From NCBI RefSeq assembly GCF_008370685.1, contig NZ_VTZU01000047.1, forward strand, positions 1 to 52,398: DNA of 52,398 bases. The letters run 5' to 3'. Below, piece by piece: positions 9,710 to 19,618 of this stretch. Within the stretch, counting starts at the first letter, position 1. Each line of letters opens with the position of its first letter. Source of the stretch: Aquimarina sp. RZ0. Lineage in GTDB: Bacteria > Bacteroidota > Bacteroidia > Flavobacteriales > Flavobacteriaceae. Under the pieces are notes generated by a model, which searched no databases, had not been told where the DNA came from, and was given only the letters and a program-made list of their open reading frames with translations. The translations under genes were made by a program, and so were the position numbers.

Positions 9710-10282
9710 ATGATTTTGAAAAAAGTAGTAACTCTGGTTTTTTTATGTACTGGTATGCTGATAAGTAGTGGGCAAGAAAGTGATCCCTGGTCACTAGGCA
9801 TCGGTGTTAATATTGTAGATAACTCAGGGAGTCGTTTTGATGAATTACTAAACATAAAAGAAAACTGGAACATCTCTAGACTATTAAAAGCTACTATCGA
9901 AAAAAGATTTGAATATGATTTTGGAGTAGAAATCTCTTTTTCGATGAACAGTTTTACGAGAGGTAAAGTAATAAATAGTGTTGTAAATCAAGAGAAAGTA
10001 AACTACTTCGCTGTTGATGTAATGGTCAAAAATTATTTTTCGAACTATCTGGAGGATGCAAGACATGCAAAGTTTGCACTCTATATAGTAGGAGGATGGG
10101 GTGGTAATTTTTTTAATGCTACTATCAATGAAACCTTGAATATAGGGATAGGCTTAAACATAAAACTGGGAACCTATTTATGGCTAAATTTTCAAACTTT
10201 AGGTAAGTTCTCTATAGATGAAAACACACCAGGAAATGCGAATCATTTGCAACACTCTACCTCTGTAATATTCTGGTTATAA
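9710..10282 (+). CDS. Small outer-membrane beta-barrel protein at head of polysaccharide operon
   Basis: The 190-residue product has a Sec signal peptide (residues 1-21, cleavage near SSGQES). It then shows alternating amphipathic strands (WSLGIGVNIV, YDFGVEISFSM, FALYIVGGWGG, IGIGLNIKLGTYLWLNF), ending in Leu after an aromatic-rich strand (STSVIFWL). This is the pattern of an 8-strand OmpA/OmpX-like barrel. No OmpA peptidoglycan-binding domain is present. It is 23 bases ahead of the acetyltransferase gene, so it is probably cotranscribed, and may assist surface assembly of the polysaccharide; that role is inference. Confidence 0.65.
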   Translation: MILKKVVTLVFLCTGMLISSGQESDPWSLGIGVNIVDNSGSRFDELLNIKENWNISRLLKATIEKRFEYDFGVEISFSMNSFTRGKVINSVVNQEKVNYFAVDVMVKNYFSNYLEDARHAKFALYIVGGWGGNFFNATINETLNIGIGLNIKLGTYLWLNFQTLGKFSIDENTPGNANHLQHSTSVIFWL

Positions 10283-10305
10283 ACGAATAAAAATATTTAT
10301 TTTAT

Positions 10306-10899
10306 ATGAAACAAAACTATTTTGCACACGAATCATCAGTAATCGATCAGGGATCCCATATAGGTGATCATACTAAAATATGGCATTTTTCACATATTAT
10401 GAATAACGCTGTCATAGGTCAGCATTGTAATATTGGTCAAAACGTTGTTATTGCTCCCAAAGTGGTTCTTGGTAATAATGTAAAAATACAGAACAATGTA
10501 TCTGTATACACTGGTGTTACTTGTGCTGATGATGTTTTTCTAGGTCCTTCTTGTGTTTTTACAAATGTTATTAATCCACGAAGCGGAGTGAACAGAAGAG
10601 GCTTGTATAGTGAAACATATGTAGGTAAAGGAGCTACCATCGGTGCTAATGCAACTATTGTATGCGGCAATAATATTGGTGAGTATGCATTTATTGGAGC
10701 TGGTGCTGTAGTAACAAAAAACATAAAACCCTATGCACTGGTGGTCGGGAATCCATCGCAACAGATAGGATGGATGAGCGAATATGGACACCGATTAAAA
10801 TTTAATGACAATCATTTGGCTACGTGCCCAGAAAGTAATCAAGTATATAGGCTGGAGCATAATCAAGTTACCAGGGAACAAGTACCCGAAAAGATCTAA
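10306..10899 (+). CDS. wlbB: WlbB/WbpD-like N-acetyltransferase (left-handed beta helix)
   Basis: The 197-residue product has hexapeptide repeats from about residue 8 to 150 (IGDHTKIWHFSHIM, VIGQHCNIGQNVVI, TIGANATIV, IGEYAFIGAGAVV) and the family's C-terminal signature GNPSQQIGWMSEYGHRL. Members transfer an acetyl group from acetyl-CoA to the 3-amino group of UDP-GlcNAc3NA, giving UDP-2,3-diacetamido-2,3-dideoxyglucuronate, a polysaccharide precursor. The WlbA-like dehydrogenase follows directly. The aminotransferase (WlbC/WbpE) that normally acts between these two steps is not in the window. Confidence 0.85.
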   Translation: MKQNYFAHESSVIDQGSHIGDHTKIWHFSHIMNNAVIGQHCNIGQNVVIAPKVVLGNNVKIQNNVSVYTGVTCADDVFLGPSCVFTNVINPRSGVNRRGLYSETYVGKGATIGANATIVCGNNIGEYAFIGAGAVVTKNIKPYALVVGNPSQQIGWMSEYGHRLKFNDNHLATCPESNQVYRLEHNQVTREQVPEKI

Positions 10900-10961
10900 T
10901 TACTACATACCTCTCCCCAATTCTAGTACAACCATTAATTAATGTTAAAAAACATCAAAAA

Positions 10962-11936
10962 ATGACTCAAAAAAATTTTGCATTGATCGGAGCTGCAGGG
11001 TATGTTGCTCCTAAACATCTTAAAGCGATTAAAGAGACTGACAATAATCTTCTGGCAGCTCTTGACAAATTTGATAGTGTAGGCGTATTAGATAGTTACT
11101 TCCCTAATACCGACTTCTTCGTAGAGTTTGAACGCTTTGACAGGCATTTAGAAAAATTAAAAAGAAGAAAAGGTATTATTTTAGATTATGTTAGTATCTG
11201 TACTCCAAACTATCTACACGATGCTCATATAAGAATGGCACTGAGAAGAGGTGCCGATGCTATATGTGAAAAGCCACTTGTACTAAACCCCTGGAATATA
11301 CAACCTCTTATAGAGATAGAGCGTGAATGCAATGCCAAAGTTAATACCGTGTTACAACTGCGATTACACGATAGTATTATTGCTCTTAAAAACAAGGTAG
11401 CAAACGGACCAAAAGATAAAATATATGATATTGACCTTACCTATATTGCTTCCAGAGGTAACTGGTATAATAACTCCTGGAAAGGTGAGATTGCTAAATC
11501 CGGAGGAGTGGCTACCAACATAGGTATCCATTTTTTTGATATGCTTATCTGGATATTTGGTGGAGTAACAGAAAATATTGTGCACAAACATGATCTTACG
11601 TGTTCTTCTGGATACCTCGAATTAGAAAATGCAAAAGTAAGATGGTTTCTATCAATTGATAACAATCACATCCCAGAAGCCATTAAATTAAAAAATCAAA
11701 GAACGTATAGATCTGTAATGATCGATGGAGAAGAAATTGAGTTTAGTTCAGGTTTCACTGAGTTACATACCAAGAGTTATCGGGAGATTCTAAAAGGAAA
11801 TGGTTTTGGGTTAATTGATGCAAAACCATCCATTCAGGTAGTTCACGATATAAGAAATGCAGAAAAAACACCTGTTCGAGGAGAATACCATCCATTGCTA
11901 AATACACTAAAAAAAGCAACTCAGGTGTATTCATAA
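10962..11936 (+). CDS. wlbA: WlbA/WbpB-like UDP-GlcNAcA 3-dehydrogenase (Gfo/Idh/MocA)
   Basis: The 324-residue product has an N-terminal Rossmann fold (ALIGAAGYVAPKH, residues 7-19), the Gfo/Idh/MocA signature EKP at 103-105 and the C-terminal catalytic stretch GGVATNIGIHFFDML. WlbA enzymes oxidise C3 of UDP-N-acetylglucosaminuronate using a recycled NAD, the first committed step toward 2,3-diamino uronic acids. Pairing with WlbB supports this assignment. UDP-GlcNAc 6-dehydrogenase (WbpA) must be supplied from elsewhere. Confidence 0.87.
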   Translation: MTQKNFALIGAAGYVAPKHLKAIKETDNNLLAALDKFDSVGVLDSYFPNTDFFVEFERFDRHLEKLKRRKGIILDYVSICTPNYLHDAHIRMALRRGADAICEKPLVLNPWNIQPLIEIERECNAKVNTVLQLRLHDSIIALKNKVANGPKDKIYDIDLTYIASRGNWYNNSWKGEIAKSGGVATNIGIHFFDMLIWIFGGVTENIVHKHDLTCSSGYLELENAKVRWFLSIDNNHIPEAIKLKNQRTYRSVMIDGEEIEFSSGFTELHTKSYREILKGNGFGLIDAKPSIQVVHDIRNAEKTPVRGEYHPLLNTLKKATQVYS

Positions 11937-11996
11937 CAAAAAGTATTGAACAACTTTTGATTGTAGACTTTTTTTTTAAAACTAACGTATCTATTT

Positions 11997-13439
11997 GTGA
12001 GTATTTTACAAAAAAAAACAACCATTGGGTTAGTCTGGAGCAGCATTGATAAATTCTCGACAATGCTTGTACAATTTATTCTAGGGATTGTATTAGCCAG
12101 AATACTTATGCCCGAAGATTATGGACTTATCGGAATGATTGCAATTTTTATTGCTATTTCTCAATCAATAGTCGATAGTGGTTTTTTTACTGCCCTTGTT
12201 CAAAAAAAAGACGTAAACCAAACAGATTACTCTACCATATTTTTTTTCAATATTATAGTAGGGTGTTTTCTGTATGGTTTACTATTTGTATGCGCAGATA
12301 GTATTGCTAATTTCTATGAAACCAACGTATTAACAAATATCATAAAGGTGATTGGTCTTAATGTTATCATTGTTTCTACTACCATTGTACATAAAGCTTT
12401 TATCACGACCAAGATTGACTTTAAGACACTTGCTATCATTAATATTACCTCTGCAATAATCGGTGGAGGTGTGGGTATATATCTGGCTTTGCATAATTAT
12501 GGAGTATGGGCATTAGTATATCAATCGATAGTGCGGAGTATGACAATGGCTATCTTATACTGGATGCTCAATCAGTGGAAGCCGGATTTTATCTTTAATA
12601 AAAAATCTTTTACGTCTCTTTTTGGGTTTGGATCTAAGCTTATGCTCTCAGAGTTACTTAAAACGTTTTTTAAGAATATCTATCTTATTATTATAGGTAA
12701 AATATACAAAGCAGAAGAGCTTGGCTATTTTACAAGAGCTACATTATTTAAACAAATTCCGGCCACCTTAATAACGTCTATTTTACAGAGTGTAACATTT
12801 CCCGTTCTGGTAAAAGTAATTGATGAGGATCATAAAGTAAAAAACCTGCTGGAACGAAGTGTAAAACTCACAGCCTTTGTCTTATTTCCTATTATAATGA
12901 TGCTTCTATTCTATGCTAAACCTATTATCTTGGTATTACTCACTAATAAATGGTTACCTACAGTAGTCTTACTACAAATATTATCCATAGAAATCATTTT
13001 TCATCCGCTCCAATACATCAATCTTAATTTTCTGAATGCAAAAGGAAGATCAGATCTATTTTTAAAGCTGGAATTGATAAAAAACATATTAATTATTCTG
13101 GCTATTCTGGCGACCTATCAATTTGGACTAATCTGGATGAGTATCGGTTATGTAATCGTATCTTGTATGGGGTTCTTTATCAACACCTATTATACTAAAA
13201 AGTACATTCGATACTCTGCTTTCGATCAATTAAAAGATCTCTTACCTTATTTTTCGGCAAGCGTTCTTGCATCAGGCACAGGGTTTCTTATTTCCGGGTT
13301 TTTTAATATTCCTTTAATTCAATTAATCACAGGAGTGACGATAAGTCTGGCGCTCTATTTTTTATTTTCTCGAATCATGAAATTTAAGGAATTAATCGAA
13401 ATTCAAAATCTGGTGCTTCATAAAATCAAAACTAAATAA
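11997..13439 (+). CDS. Wzx-type polysaccharide flippase (MATE/MOP superfamily)
   Basis: This 480-residue protein has about 12-14 hydrophobic segments and the classic opening of the WzxC-like group (GLVWSSIDKFSTMLVQFILGIVLARIL, then PEDYGLIGM). It should flip undecaprenyl-linked repeat units across the inner membrane. The start is GTG at 11997, preceded by an in-frame TGA-free leader with no nearby ATG that would keep the first amphipathic helix. Sixty bases separate it from wlbA. Confidence 0.88.
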   Translation: MSILQKKTTIGLVWSSIDKFSTMLVQFILGIVLARILMPEDYGLIGMIAIFIAISQSIVDSGFFTALVQKKDVNQTDYSTIFFFNIIVGCFLYGLLFVCADSIANFYETNVLTNIIKVIGLNVIIVSTTIVHKAFITTKIDFKTLAIINITSAIIGGGVGIYLALHNYGVWALVYQSIVRSMTMAILYWMLNQWKPDFIFNKKSFTSLFGFGSKLMLSELLKTFFKNIYLIIIGKIYKAEELGYFTRATLFKQIPATLITSILQSVTFPVLVKVIDEDHKVKNLLERSVKLTAFVLFPIIMMLLFYAKPIILVLLTNKWLPTVVLLQILSIEIIFHPLQYINLNFLNAKGRSDLFLKLELIKNILIILAILATYQFGLIWMSIGYVIVSCMGFFINTYYTKKYIRYSAFDQLKDLLPYFSASVLASGTGFLISGFFNIPLIQLITGVTISLALYFLFSRIMKFKELIEIQNLVLHKIKTK

Positions 13440-13456
13440 TCAGTAATCTCTAGAAA

Positions 13457-14287
13457 ATGAAACGAATTATTAAAAAAATAATGACGACACTAATCAATGG
13501 CATCATGATATTGATTCCTGGGAAAAAACAAAAAGCATTATTTCTGGGATTCGTAAGTAAGATCTTTATGAATACCAATAATAATGTAGAATACGATAAA
13601 GATTATGACATGTACTGGCTTAAAAATAAAGAGCAGTATTTGTATATGGTAAAAAAACCATATTTCAATTTCAGCAAAGAAAAACTTTATAAAAGTATAG
13701 AAAGAATAGCATGTCAATATTACATTCCTAAGAAAGGAGATGTGATTATAGATGTTGGGGCAGGAATTGGCACAGAAACTCTTTTTTTTGATGAAAAAAC
13801 AGAAAGTACCGGTAAAATATATTCTATAGAAGCTAGTAAGAGTAGTCATCAAAAATTAGTAGAACTATGCAATAAAAATGGAATTAAAATTTCTGAAAAC
13901 CTGAATCTGGCAATTACCAATAGTAATCAAAAACTATGGATTGAAGAAACGAATAACTACCAAGTAGATTCTGTTAATAAAGAATCCAAAGGGTTAGAAA
14001 TAGACGGTGTAACATTAGATTCCTTTATAGAAGAAAACAAAATAAAAAATATAGACTTTTTAAAAGTTAACATAGAAGGATCAGAATTACAGATGATTGA
14101 AGGCATGAAGAATGCTATAAAAATTACGAAAAACATTGCGGTCTCTTGTCATGATTTCCTTTTTGATGATGATAGACAAATAAAGTCCAAAGTTTCTGAA
14201 TTCTTACAATCTAACAATTTTCAGGTTTCATACAATCATACTGGTCATGACGTAGTAGATAGTTGGATTTATGGGAAACAAATATAG
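13457..14287 (+). CDS. FkbM-family methyltransferase
   Basis: The 276-residue product has a basic N-terminal extension, then a SAM-binding motif DVGAGIGTE at 99-107, motif II YSIEAS, and the FkbM hallmark DFLKVNIEGSELQMIEGM near 197-214. Family members usually O-methylate sugars in glycans. The stop codon abuts the ATG of the next gene, suggesting translational coupling. The substrate is probably a sugar of the repeat unit; the sequence does not say which. Confidence 0.83.
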   Translation: MKRIIKKIMTTLINGIMILIPGKKQKALFLGFVSKIFMNTNNNVEYDKDYDMYWLKNKEQYLYMVKKPYFNFSKEKLYKSIERIACQYYIPKKGDVIIDVGAGIGTETLFFDEKTESTGKIYSIEASKSSHQKLVELCNKNGIKISENLNLAITNSNQKLWIEETNNYQVDSVNKESKGLEIDGVTLDSFIEENKIKNIDFLKVNIEGSELQMIEGMKNAIKITKNIAVSCHDFLFDDDRQIKSKVSEFLQSNNFQVSYNHTGHDVVDSWIYGKQI

Positions 14288-15379
14288 ATGAGAATAGTAC
14301 ATATCATATCGACTTTAAATATTGGTGGCGCAGAAAATTTTGTCGTTCAACTAGCCAATGAACAGTCCAAATTCAATGCCGTTACAATTATAGTTACCGG
14401 AATCACAGACCTTAATAAAAATTATCGTAGCCAGATTCATAATACAATTACCCTTTATGAATTAGGTTGGACAAAAAAGTATAACATTTTACAATTTATA
14501 AGACTTAATTCTTTACTAAAACGATTGATGCCAGAACGAATTTTTGTTCATCTACATAATCCATTATATTATATCTATGGTATTTCATTTATACAGAGAA
14601 AAATATCATATGTACATACTATTCATAGTAGTTTTGACAACTGGAAACCAATCTTAAAATATCTAAATAAGCTCCGTTTATTTAATAACAAAATCTTACA
14701 CGTATGTGTAGCACCTACTATTTATAACAGTTTAAAAAAGAACTTCCCAAAATTAAAAACTACTGTTATAAGAAATGGTATCGGAGAGCATCAGCTAAAA
14801 AGAGAATCGATAGAAATTAAAGAATTTTGGAATAGTTTTTCTATAAAACCCAAAAAAGGGAAACGTTTTTTAGCAATTGGCAATATTAACCGGCACAAGA
14901 ATTATAAACTATTATCATTAAGTTTTGACAAAATATACTCACAATATGCGGATGCCATGTGCATTCAGGTAGGTAATGAAATGGATCCAATACTTGCCAG
15001 GGAGCTTAAGAAAATTAATACCCCGAATCTATTTTTTGCCGGTTCGCAAAATAATGCGGCAGATTTTTTACTACATGCAGATGCATTGATCGTAAGTTCT
15101 CTTCAAGAAGGAATGCCTATTGTGATATTAGAAGCATTATCCATGGGAGTCCCTATTATCAGTACTCCCGCTGGAGGAATAAAAGATATTATTGTAAATG
15201 GAGAAAATGGATTTATTACTCAAGATTTTGAAGTATCTTCTTTAACGTCTGCGATATTAAAATTTATTGAATCCTCTAACGAGGATAAGAAAAAAATGGC
15301 TAAAAATGCCAGAGTATGTTTTGAACAGCATTACGAAATTCAAAAAATAAGTAAAATCTATCAAAACAAATCTGCATAA
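14288..15379 (+). CDS. Glycosyltransferase family 4
   Basis: This 363-residue GT-B enzyme begins MRIVHIISTLNIGGAENFV, the usual donor-independent N-terminal loop of GT4. It carries the retaining E-x7-E signature in EGMPIVILE (Glu274/Glu282), followed by GVPIISTPAGGIKDII. It should add one sugar from a nucleotide donor to the lipid-linked repeat unit on the cytoplasmic face. The start directly follows the FkbM stop; the stop overlaps the next ATG by one base. Confidence 0.88.
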   Translation: MRIVHIISTLNIGGAENFVVQLANEQSKFNAVTIIVTGITDLNKNYRSQIHNTITLYELGWTKKYNILQFIRLNSLLKRLMPERIFVHLHNPLYYIYGISFIQRKISYVHTIHSSFDNWKPILKYLNKLRLFNNKILHVCVAPTIYNSLKKNFPKLKTTVIRNGIGEHQLKRESIEIKEFWNSFSIKPKKGKRFLAIGNINRHKNYKLLSLSFDKIYSQYADAMCIQVGNEMDPILARELKKINTPNLFFAGSQNNAADFLLHADALIVSSLQEGMPIVILEALSMGVPIISTPAGGIKDIIVNGENGFITQDFEVSSLTSAILKFIESSNEDKKKMAKNARVCFEQHYEIQKISKIYQNKSA

Positions 15380-16788
15380 TGTTCTGGACAAAAGCAAATA
15401 CTACTATTTTGGTTTTTTTTACAATAGGAATATTGCTTCTTCACCTTGTGGCATTTCCTGACTATATAATGCCATTTCCAATACTACTTGCCGGAATTGG
15501 TGCTATTATTTTTTTTGTTGCAGGTCTACAGTACTATTCGCAGATCTGGAGTCAGGTAAATAATTTTGGCCAAAGGATATTTTTTACTAGCCTTTTATTT
15601 CGCTTAATAGCTATTGAGTCTCTATATCTACTTACGTTTTTCTATGATCCAGCTAATTTACCAATGGAAATACACGCTCAGGATTCCTGGAATTATCATT
15701 ATTCCGGATCTATGGTAGCCGATGCCTTAAATGAAGGAAGACCTATATCGATAGCACTTTCTAACATATGGAAAAGTGAGACCGATTATGGATTTGCTAC
15801 TGTTATAGGTTTTATATACTACTTGTTTGGAAAAAACATTTTGATCATAAAACTATTTAACGCCATACTAAGCAGTATTACAGTCATAAGAATTTATCAA
15901 ATAGCTCGATTCTCCTACGATGAACAAAGAGCGCGACTGGCGGGGATCATCACTATGCTAATGCCTCCTTTGCTTTGGTTTTCAGCTTTTTACCTCAAAG
16001 AAACCATTTTGATTTTTTTAATTGTAAACATAGGATATCTTACTCATATCCTTATCGTCAAAAAGAAATTAAGAGTATTCAATTCTTTTTTAATTCTATG
16101 TCATTTTGGAGTTATTTTTTATTTCAGGGTAATACTCGCTCCATTATTAATGACCTGTGTAATTACTCAGGTATTATTTTGGAAAAATACCAGTAAAAAC
16201 TATAAACTCTCTTCTATACTCGTCACCTTACTATTTGTTGTTGGCAGTTTTTGGGTTATGAAAGAGCTGGGAATGTATAAATATATAGAATCTGCCCTTG
16301 AAGCGAGTAAAGATCAATTTGGTAATGAACTCAGTGATACTTCCAAAAAACGTGGAGTGACCTATGCAGCTGCAATCATCAGTCCACTTTTGATAGCAGC
16401 TGCAATCATTACTCCTTTTCCGTCATTACTAGATTTTAGTGATGCTCAATTGGGCATTTATTCTCATTTTCAAAATGAAATTATACGTAACTGCCTATAC
16501 TTCTTTGTTTTTCTAGGACTATTCAATGCTATCAAAAAGAAAAACAAAGGAGTCATTTTTATTGGAGGATTCGCGATTACTTATATAATGATCCTCGCGG
16601 CTTCAGGGATATCCTTTCAGGATCGATTTCAGATACTTGCATTACCATTTTTGATCATTTTTATGGCAGATGGTATTGCCACAAAATACCCCAAACGCAC
16701 TAAACACTGGATGCGGTATTTGTCCGCTATTTTCATAGTAATATTAAGTTGGAACTTATTTAAACTATCTAACAGAGGATTAATTTAA
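15379..16788 (+). CDS. Multi-pass membrane protein, GT-C-like glycosyltransferase or polymerase
   Basis: This is a 469-residue integral membrane protein with roughly 10-12 hydrophobic helices. Segment 99-113 (HAQDSWNYHYSG) is an acidic loop after the third helix. The stretch IKLFNAILSSITVIRIYQIAR followed by RARLAGIITMLMPPLLWFSAF resembles the ArnT/PMT (GT39) type of GT-C enzyme. The operon has no other Wzy candidate, so it may serve as the repeat-unit polymerase or as a lipid-sugar-dependent transferase. Which of the two is undecided from the sequence. Confidence 0.6.
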   Translation: MFWTKANTTILVFFTIGILLLHLVAFPDYIMPFPILLAGIGAIIFFVAGLQYYSQIWSQVNNFGQRIFFTSLLFRLIAIESLYLLTFFYDPANLPMEIHAQDSWNYHYSGSMVADALNEGRPISIALSNIWKSETDYGFATVIGFIYYLFGKNILIIKLFNAILSSITVIRIYQIARFSYDEQRARLAGIITMLMPPLLWFSAFYLKETILIFLIVNIGYLTHILIVKKKLRVFNSFLILCHFGVIFYFRVILAPLLMTCVITQVLFWKNTSKNYKLSSILVTLLFVVGSFWVMKELGMYKYIESALEASKDQFGNELSDTSKKRGVTYAAAIISPLLIAAAIITPFPSLLDFSDAQLGIYSHFQNEIIRNCLYFFVFLGLFNAIKKKNKGVIFIGGFAITYIMILAASGISFQDRFQILALPFLIIFMADGIATKYPKRTKHWMRYLSAIFIVILSWNLFKLSNRGLI

Positions 16789-16798
16789 ACAGAAAAGA

Positions 16799-18568
16799 AT
16801 GACAGATTTTATCATTATAAACAAAAAGGTAATTCCCAAAACTTCAAAAAAGAAGTCTTTGAAATTAACCTCTGATTGGTTCTTATTGACAGACAAAGTC
16901 AATTATATTGAATATAATATAACCGACTCAAGAATAATTATCATTGGAGATTATATTGATTCTGTAGAAGATTTTTTTAGAGTTACTGATAATGAAATAC
17001 CTAAACTCAGAGGGCATTTCTATGCCATTATCGTAAAAGGTAATTGTGTAAAAGTATACAATAGTTTTTTTAGTATGCTGCCTATCTATTACTGTAGTGA
17101 TCATTGTTTTATTTCGTCATCAGTACAATTGATAAAAAATCACATTAAGATCGATTTAGATATTGATAAAAAGTTTATTCTGGAAAATCTCTTGTTCAAT
17201 TATGGATTCTTCAATCGTACTTTATATAAGAACATACATCTTCTCCCATGCCACTCCTTTCTTATTCTTAGAAATAATAAAGTCACAGTAGTCAAACATT
17301 TTAGCATCGATACACTCTTTGTTCCCTTCCCTAAAAAAGGTAAAAAAGTTGTTAATGAGCTTAGTGAGCTATTTATAGAAACCACAAAACACTATTTCCC
17401 TAACAAGGAATTTGATATTGCCTTTACCAGCGGTTTTGACGGGCGAACTTTGGTAAGTTGCGCAACACATCATCAAAAAAGTTTTAAAACATTTTCTTTT
17501 GGCAGACCAGAAAATGATGATGTCACTATCCCGCTCAATAATGCAAAAGCACTGGATATACCCTATCAATATTTTAATCTTGGCAGTTCTCAATATCTTA
17601 CAGAACATTACTATACCAATGCGCAAGAATATAGTACCTCAGGATATTTCGGAAATGGATTTATATATCCTCATTTCTTATTCAGTACAAAAGAGATTTC
17701 TCACAATACAAACTACCTTTTATCTGGCGCAGCCGGAAGCGAATTATTCAGGGCATTGCATAATACAGGTGCGGTTACATCTCGAGCCCTGGTAGATGTT
17801 TTTAAATCAAACAATGATATCGAAATAAGGGAAGCGCTAAAAAACGCTAAGCCACTGGAAGCCCTGAACTTATCAGAATTCTCTGAAGAGCTGGAAGAAC
17901 TCATAGAAGAAATCATCGTATATAAAAGAGCATTGCCAAATGACATTTCTATGAATCAACGATTTTATATTTTTGTTTTTGAAGAGATATTCAGAAAGTT
18001 TTTTGGTCAATGGATTACGCTGCAACAACAGCATCTTGCTGTAAGAACCCCTTTTTTGGATTACAAATTTGTAAAAGAACTTCTTTCGACTTCATATGCC
18101 GGTGCCAATAATGATTTTTTTACTGACAACCCATTAAAAAGAATGAAAGGTCAGTATCTCTATGCTGATATCATTAAAAAAACGAATAGCGCAATTTACC
18201 TTCAAAAAACAGGAAAAGGATATCGCCCGATCGATGTACGAGATCCTAAATATGTTCATAATATTATTCTCCCATTTCTGAAGAAAAAACTACTCAAAAA
18301 AGTTACTACAACGAATTTGGATAATCTGGGAATTATATCAGGAATTCTTGAAAATGAAGAAAAGATACATGAATTGATTCATAGTGATCAATCGTTTTTT
18401 AATACTGATTTTCTATATAAATCATATAAAAATCTGACTCCCTACACTCCAGAAAAAGATCGGGATACCTTATTAATGTCGCTCTCGATTTTACACAATT
18501 TAACGCATCGTTCCGTTTCACAAAAAGTAAATACCTATGAAATCTATAATAGCATTGATGGATTATAA
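16799..18568 (+). CDS. Asparagine-synthase-like amidotransferase, N-terminal Cys missing
   Basis: The 589-residue product follows the two-domain plan of asparagine synthase B. The N-terminal half (about 1-180) resembles the glutaminase fold (PKLRGHFYAIIV, FISSSVQLIKN) but begins MTDF, without the catalytic Cys2. The C-terminal synthetase domain has a modified PP-loop SGFDGR at 211-216 instead of SGGxDS. In polysaccharide loci such proteins (WbpS-like) amidate uronic acids. That fits the uronic-acid enzymes at the operon head but is inference. Without Cys2 it cannot hydrolyse glutamine in the usual way and may use ammonia or another amine. It overlaps the next gene by 32 bases. Confidence 0.75.
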   Translation: MTDFIIINKKVIPKTSKKKSLKLTSDWFLLTDKVNYIEYNITDSRIIIIGDYIDSVEDFFRVTDNEIPKLRGHFYAIIVKGNCVKVYNSFFSMLPIYYCSDHCFISSSVQLIKNHIKIDLDIDKKFILENLLFNYGFFNRTLYKNIHLLPCHSFLILRNNKVTVVKHFSIDTLFVPFPKKGKKVVNELSELFIETTKHYFPNKEFDIAFTSGFDGRTLVSCATHHQKSFKTFSFGRPENDDVTIPLNNAKALDIPYQYFNLGSSQYLTEHYYTNAQEYSTSGYFGNGFIYPHFLFSTKEISHNTNYLLSGAAGSELFRALHNTGAVTSRALVDVFKSNNDIEIREALKNAKPLEALNLSEFSEELEELIEEIIVYKRALPNDISMNQRFYIFVFEEIFRKFFGQWITLQQQHLAVRTPFLDYKFVKELLSTSYAGANNDFFTDNPLKRMKGQYLYADIIKKTNSAIYLQKTGKGYRPIDVRDPKYVHNIILPFLKKKLLKKVTTTNLDNLGIISGILENEEKIHELIHSDQSFFNTDFLYKSYKNLTPYTPEKDRDTLLMSLSILHNLTHRSVSQKVNTYEIYNSIDGL

Positions 18569-19598
18569 AGCAAAGTTTGGCTCAAAACATTTTGATACGC
18601 CTTACCGCAGTGGTCTGGATAAAAAAAAGCTATCCGGATACTTTGTCGAATTGGAGTATAAGATAGAATACATGTACCTCAATGAAATCAATCTAGAGAC
18701 TCAAAACTATAAGGATAAGGATATTATTTATACCTCATCAGAGGATATTGGTTATAAATACAAGTCATATATAGAAGATATCATGTATTCTCTAGAGTTA
18801 TCCGGCGCACATATAATCCCGGGTTACAAACACCTTAAAGCTAATAATAATAAGGTTTTTATGGAACTTATGAGACAGTATTTACACCTGACCAATAACC
18901 TTAAATCCAGAATATTTGGGTCTATGAAAGACCTGTGTATGCATCTCGATTCTATAAAATATCCTACGGTGCTTAAAACGTCTGGAGGCGCCTCTGGAAC
19001 AGGAGTATTTCTTCTCAAATCAGAAAAAGAATTGATCACTAAGGTAAAAGAGATCAATCAACGTAATTATATAACAGACATGAGAGATTATGGGAGATCA
19101 ATCAAACACAAAGGATATATTAAAGAATCCTTATACCGAGAAAAATTCATTTTACAAGAATTCATCCCAGAGCTCAAAAATGATTGGAAAGTTTACATTT
19201 TTGGAGACAAACTGTATGTTTTTAACAGACCACTGCTCAAGGGGAGAGGTATCAAAGCCAGTGGAGGTGGATATGACAATTATTTTTATGGATTAGAAGC
19301 CGAAGCTCCGGATGGTCTTTTTGAGTATGCATTAAGCATATTCAAAAAAATGGATGTTCCTCATATTTCGATTGATATCGCGTATGACGGTTCAGATTTT
19401 TACCTCATAGAATTCCAATCCATTTATTTTGGTACCGCAGGCATCCCCTATTCTTATGGATATTTTACAAAAACTAATACCGGCTGGGAATTCATAGCTA
19501 AAAAACTAGAAATAGAAAAAGTATATGCGGATAGTATTGTAGTCTATCTGCAAAGTAAAAATATCAGTACGAGTAACACCCTAAGTATCACACAATAA
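18537..19598 (+). CDS. ATP-grasp ligase-like protein
   Basis: The 353-residue product has an ATP-grasp core: PTVLKTSGGASGTGV (glycine-rich loop, about 142-157), then FILQEFIPELKNDWKVYIFGD and, near the end, metal-binding YLIEFQSIYFGTAG. This resembles RimK/D-Ala-D-Ala-ligase-type enzymes that form an amide between a carboxylate and an amine. Its start lies inside the end of the asparagine-synthase-like gene (32-base overlap), indicating tight coupling. A carboxylate of the uronic acid, or an amino acid to be attached to it, is a plausible substrate; this is inference from context. Confidence 0.75.
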   Translation: MKSIIALMDYKAKFGSKHFDTPYRSGLDKKKLSGYFVELEYKIEYMYLNEINLETQNYKDKDIIYTSSEDIGYKYKSYIEDIMYSLELSGAHIIPGYKHLKANNNKVFMELMRQYLHLTNNLKSRIFGSMKDLCMHLDSIKYPTVLKTSGGASGTGVFLLKSEKELITKVKEINQRNYITDMRDYGRSIKHKGYIKESLYREKFILQEFIPELKNDWKVYIFGDKLYVFNRPLLKGRGIKASGGGYDNYFYGLEAEAPDGLFEYALSIFKKMDVPHISIDIAYDGSDFYLIEFQSIYFGTAGIPYSYGYFTKTNTGWEFIAKKLEIEKVYADSIVVYLQSKNISTSNTLSITQ

Positions 19599-19618
19599 TT
19601 GTTTTTATAAACTAGTAC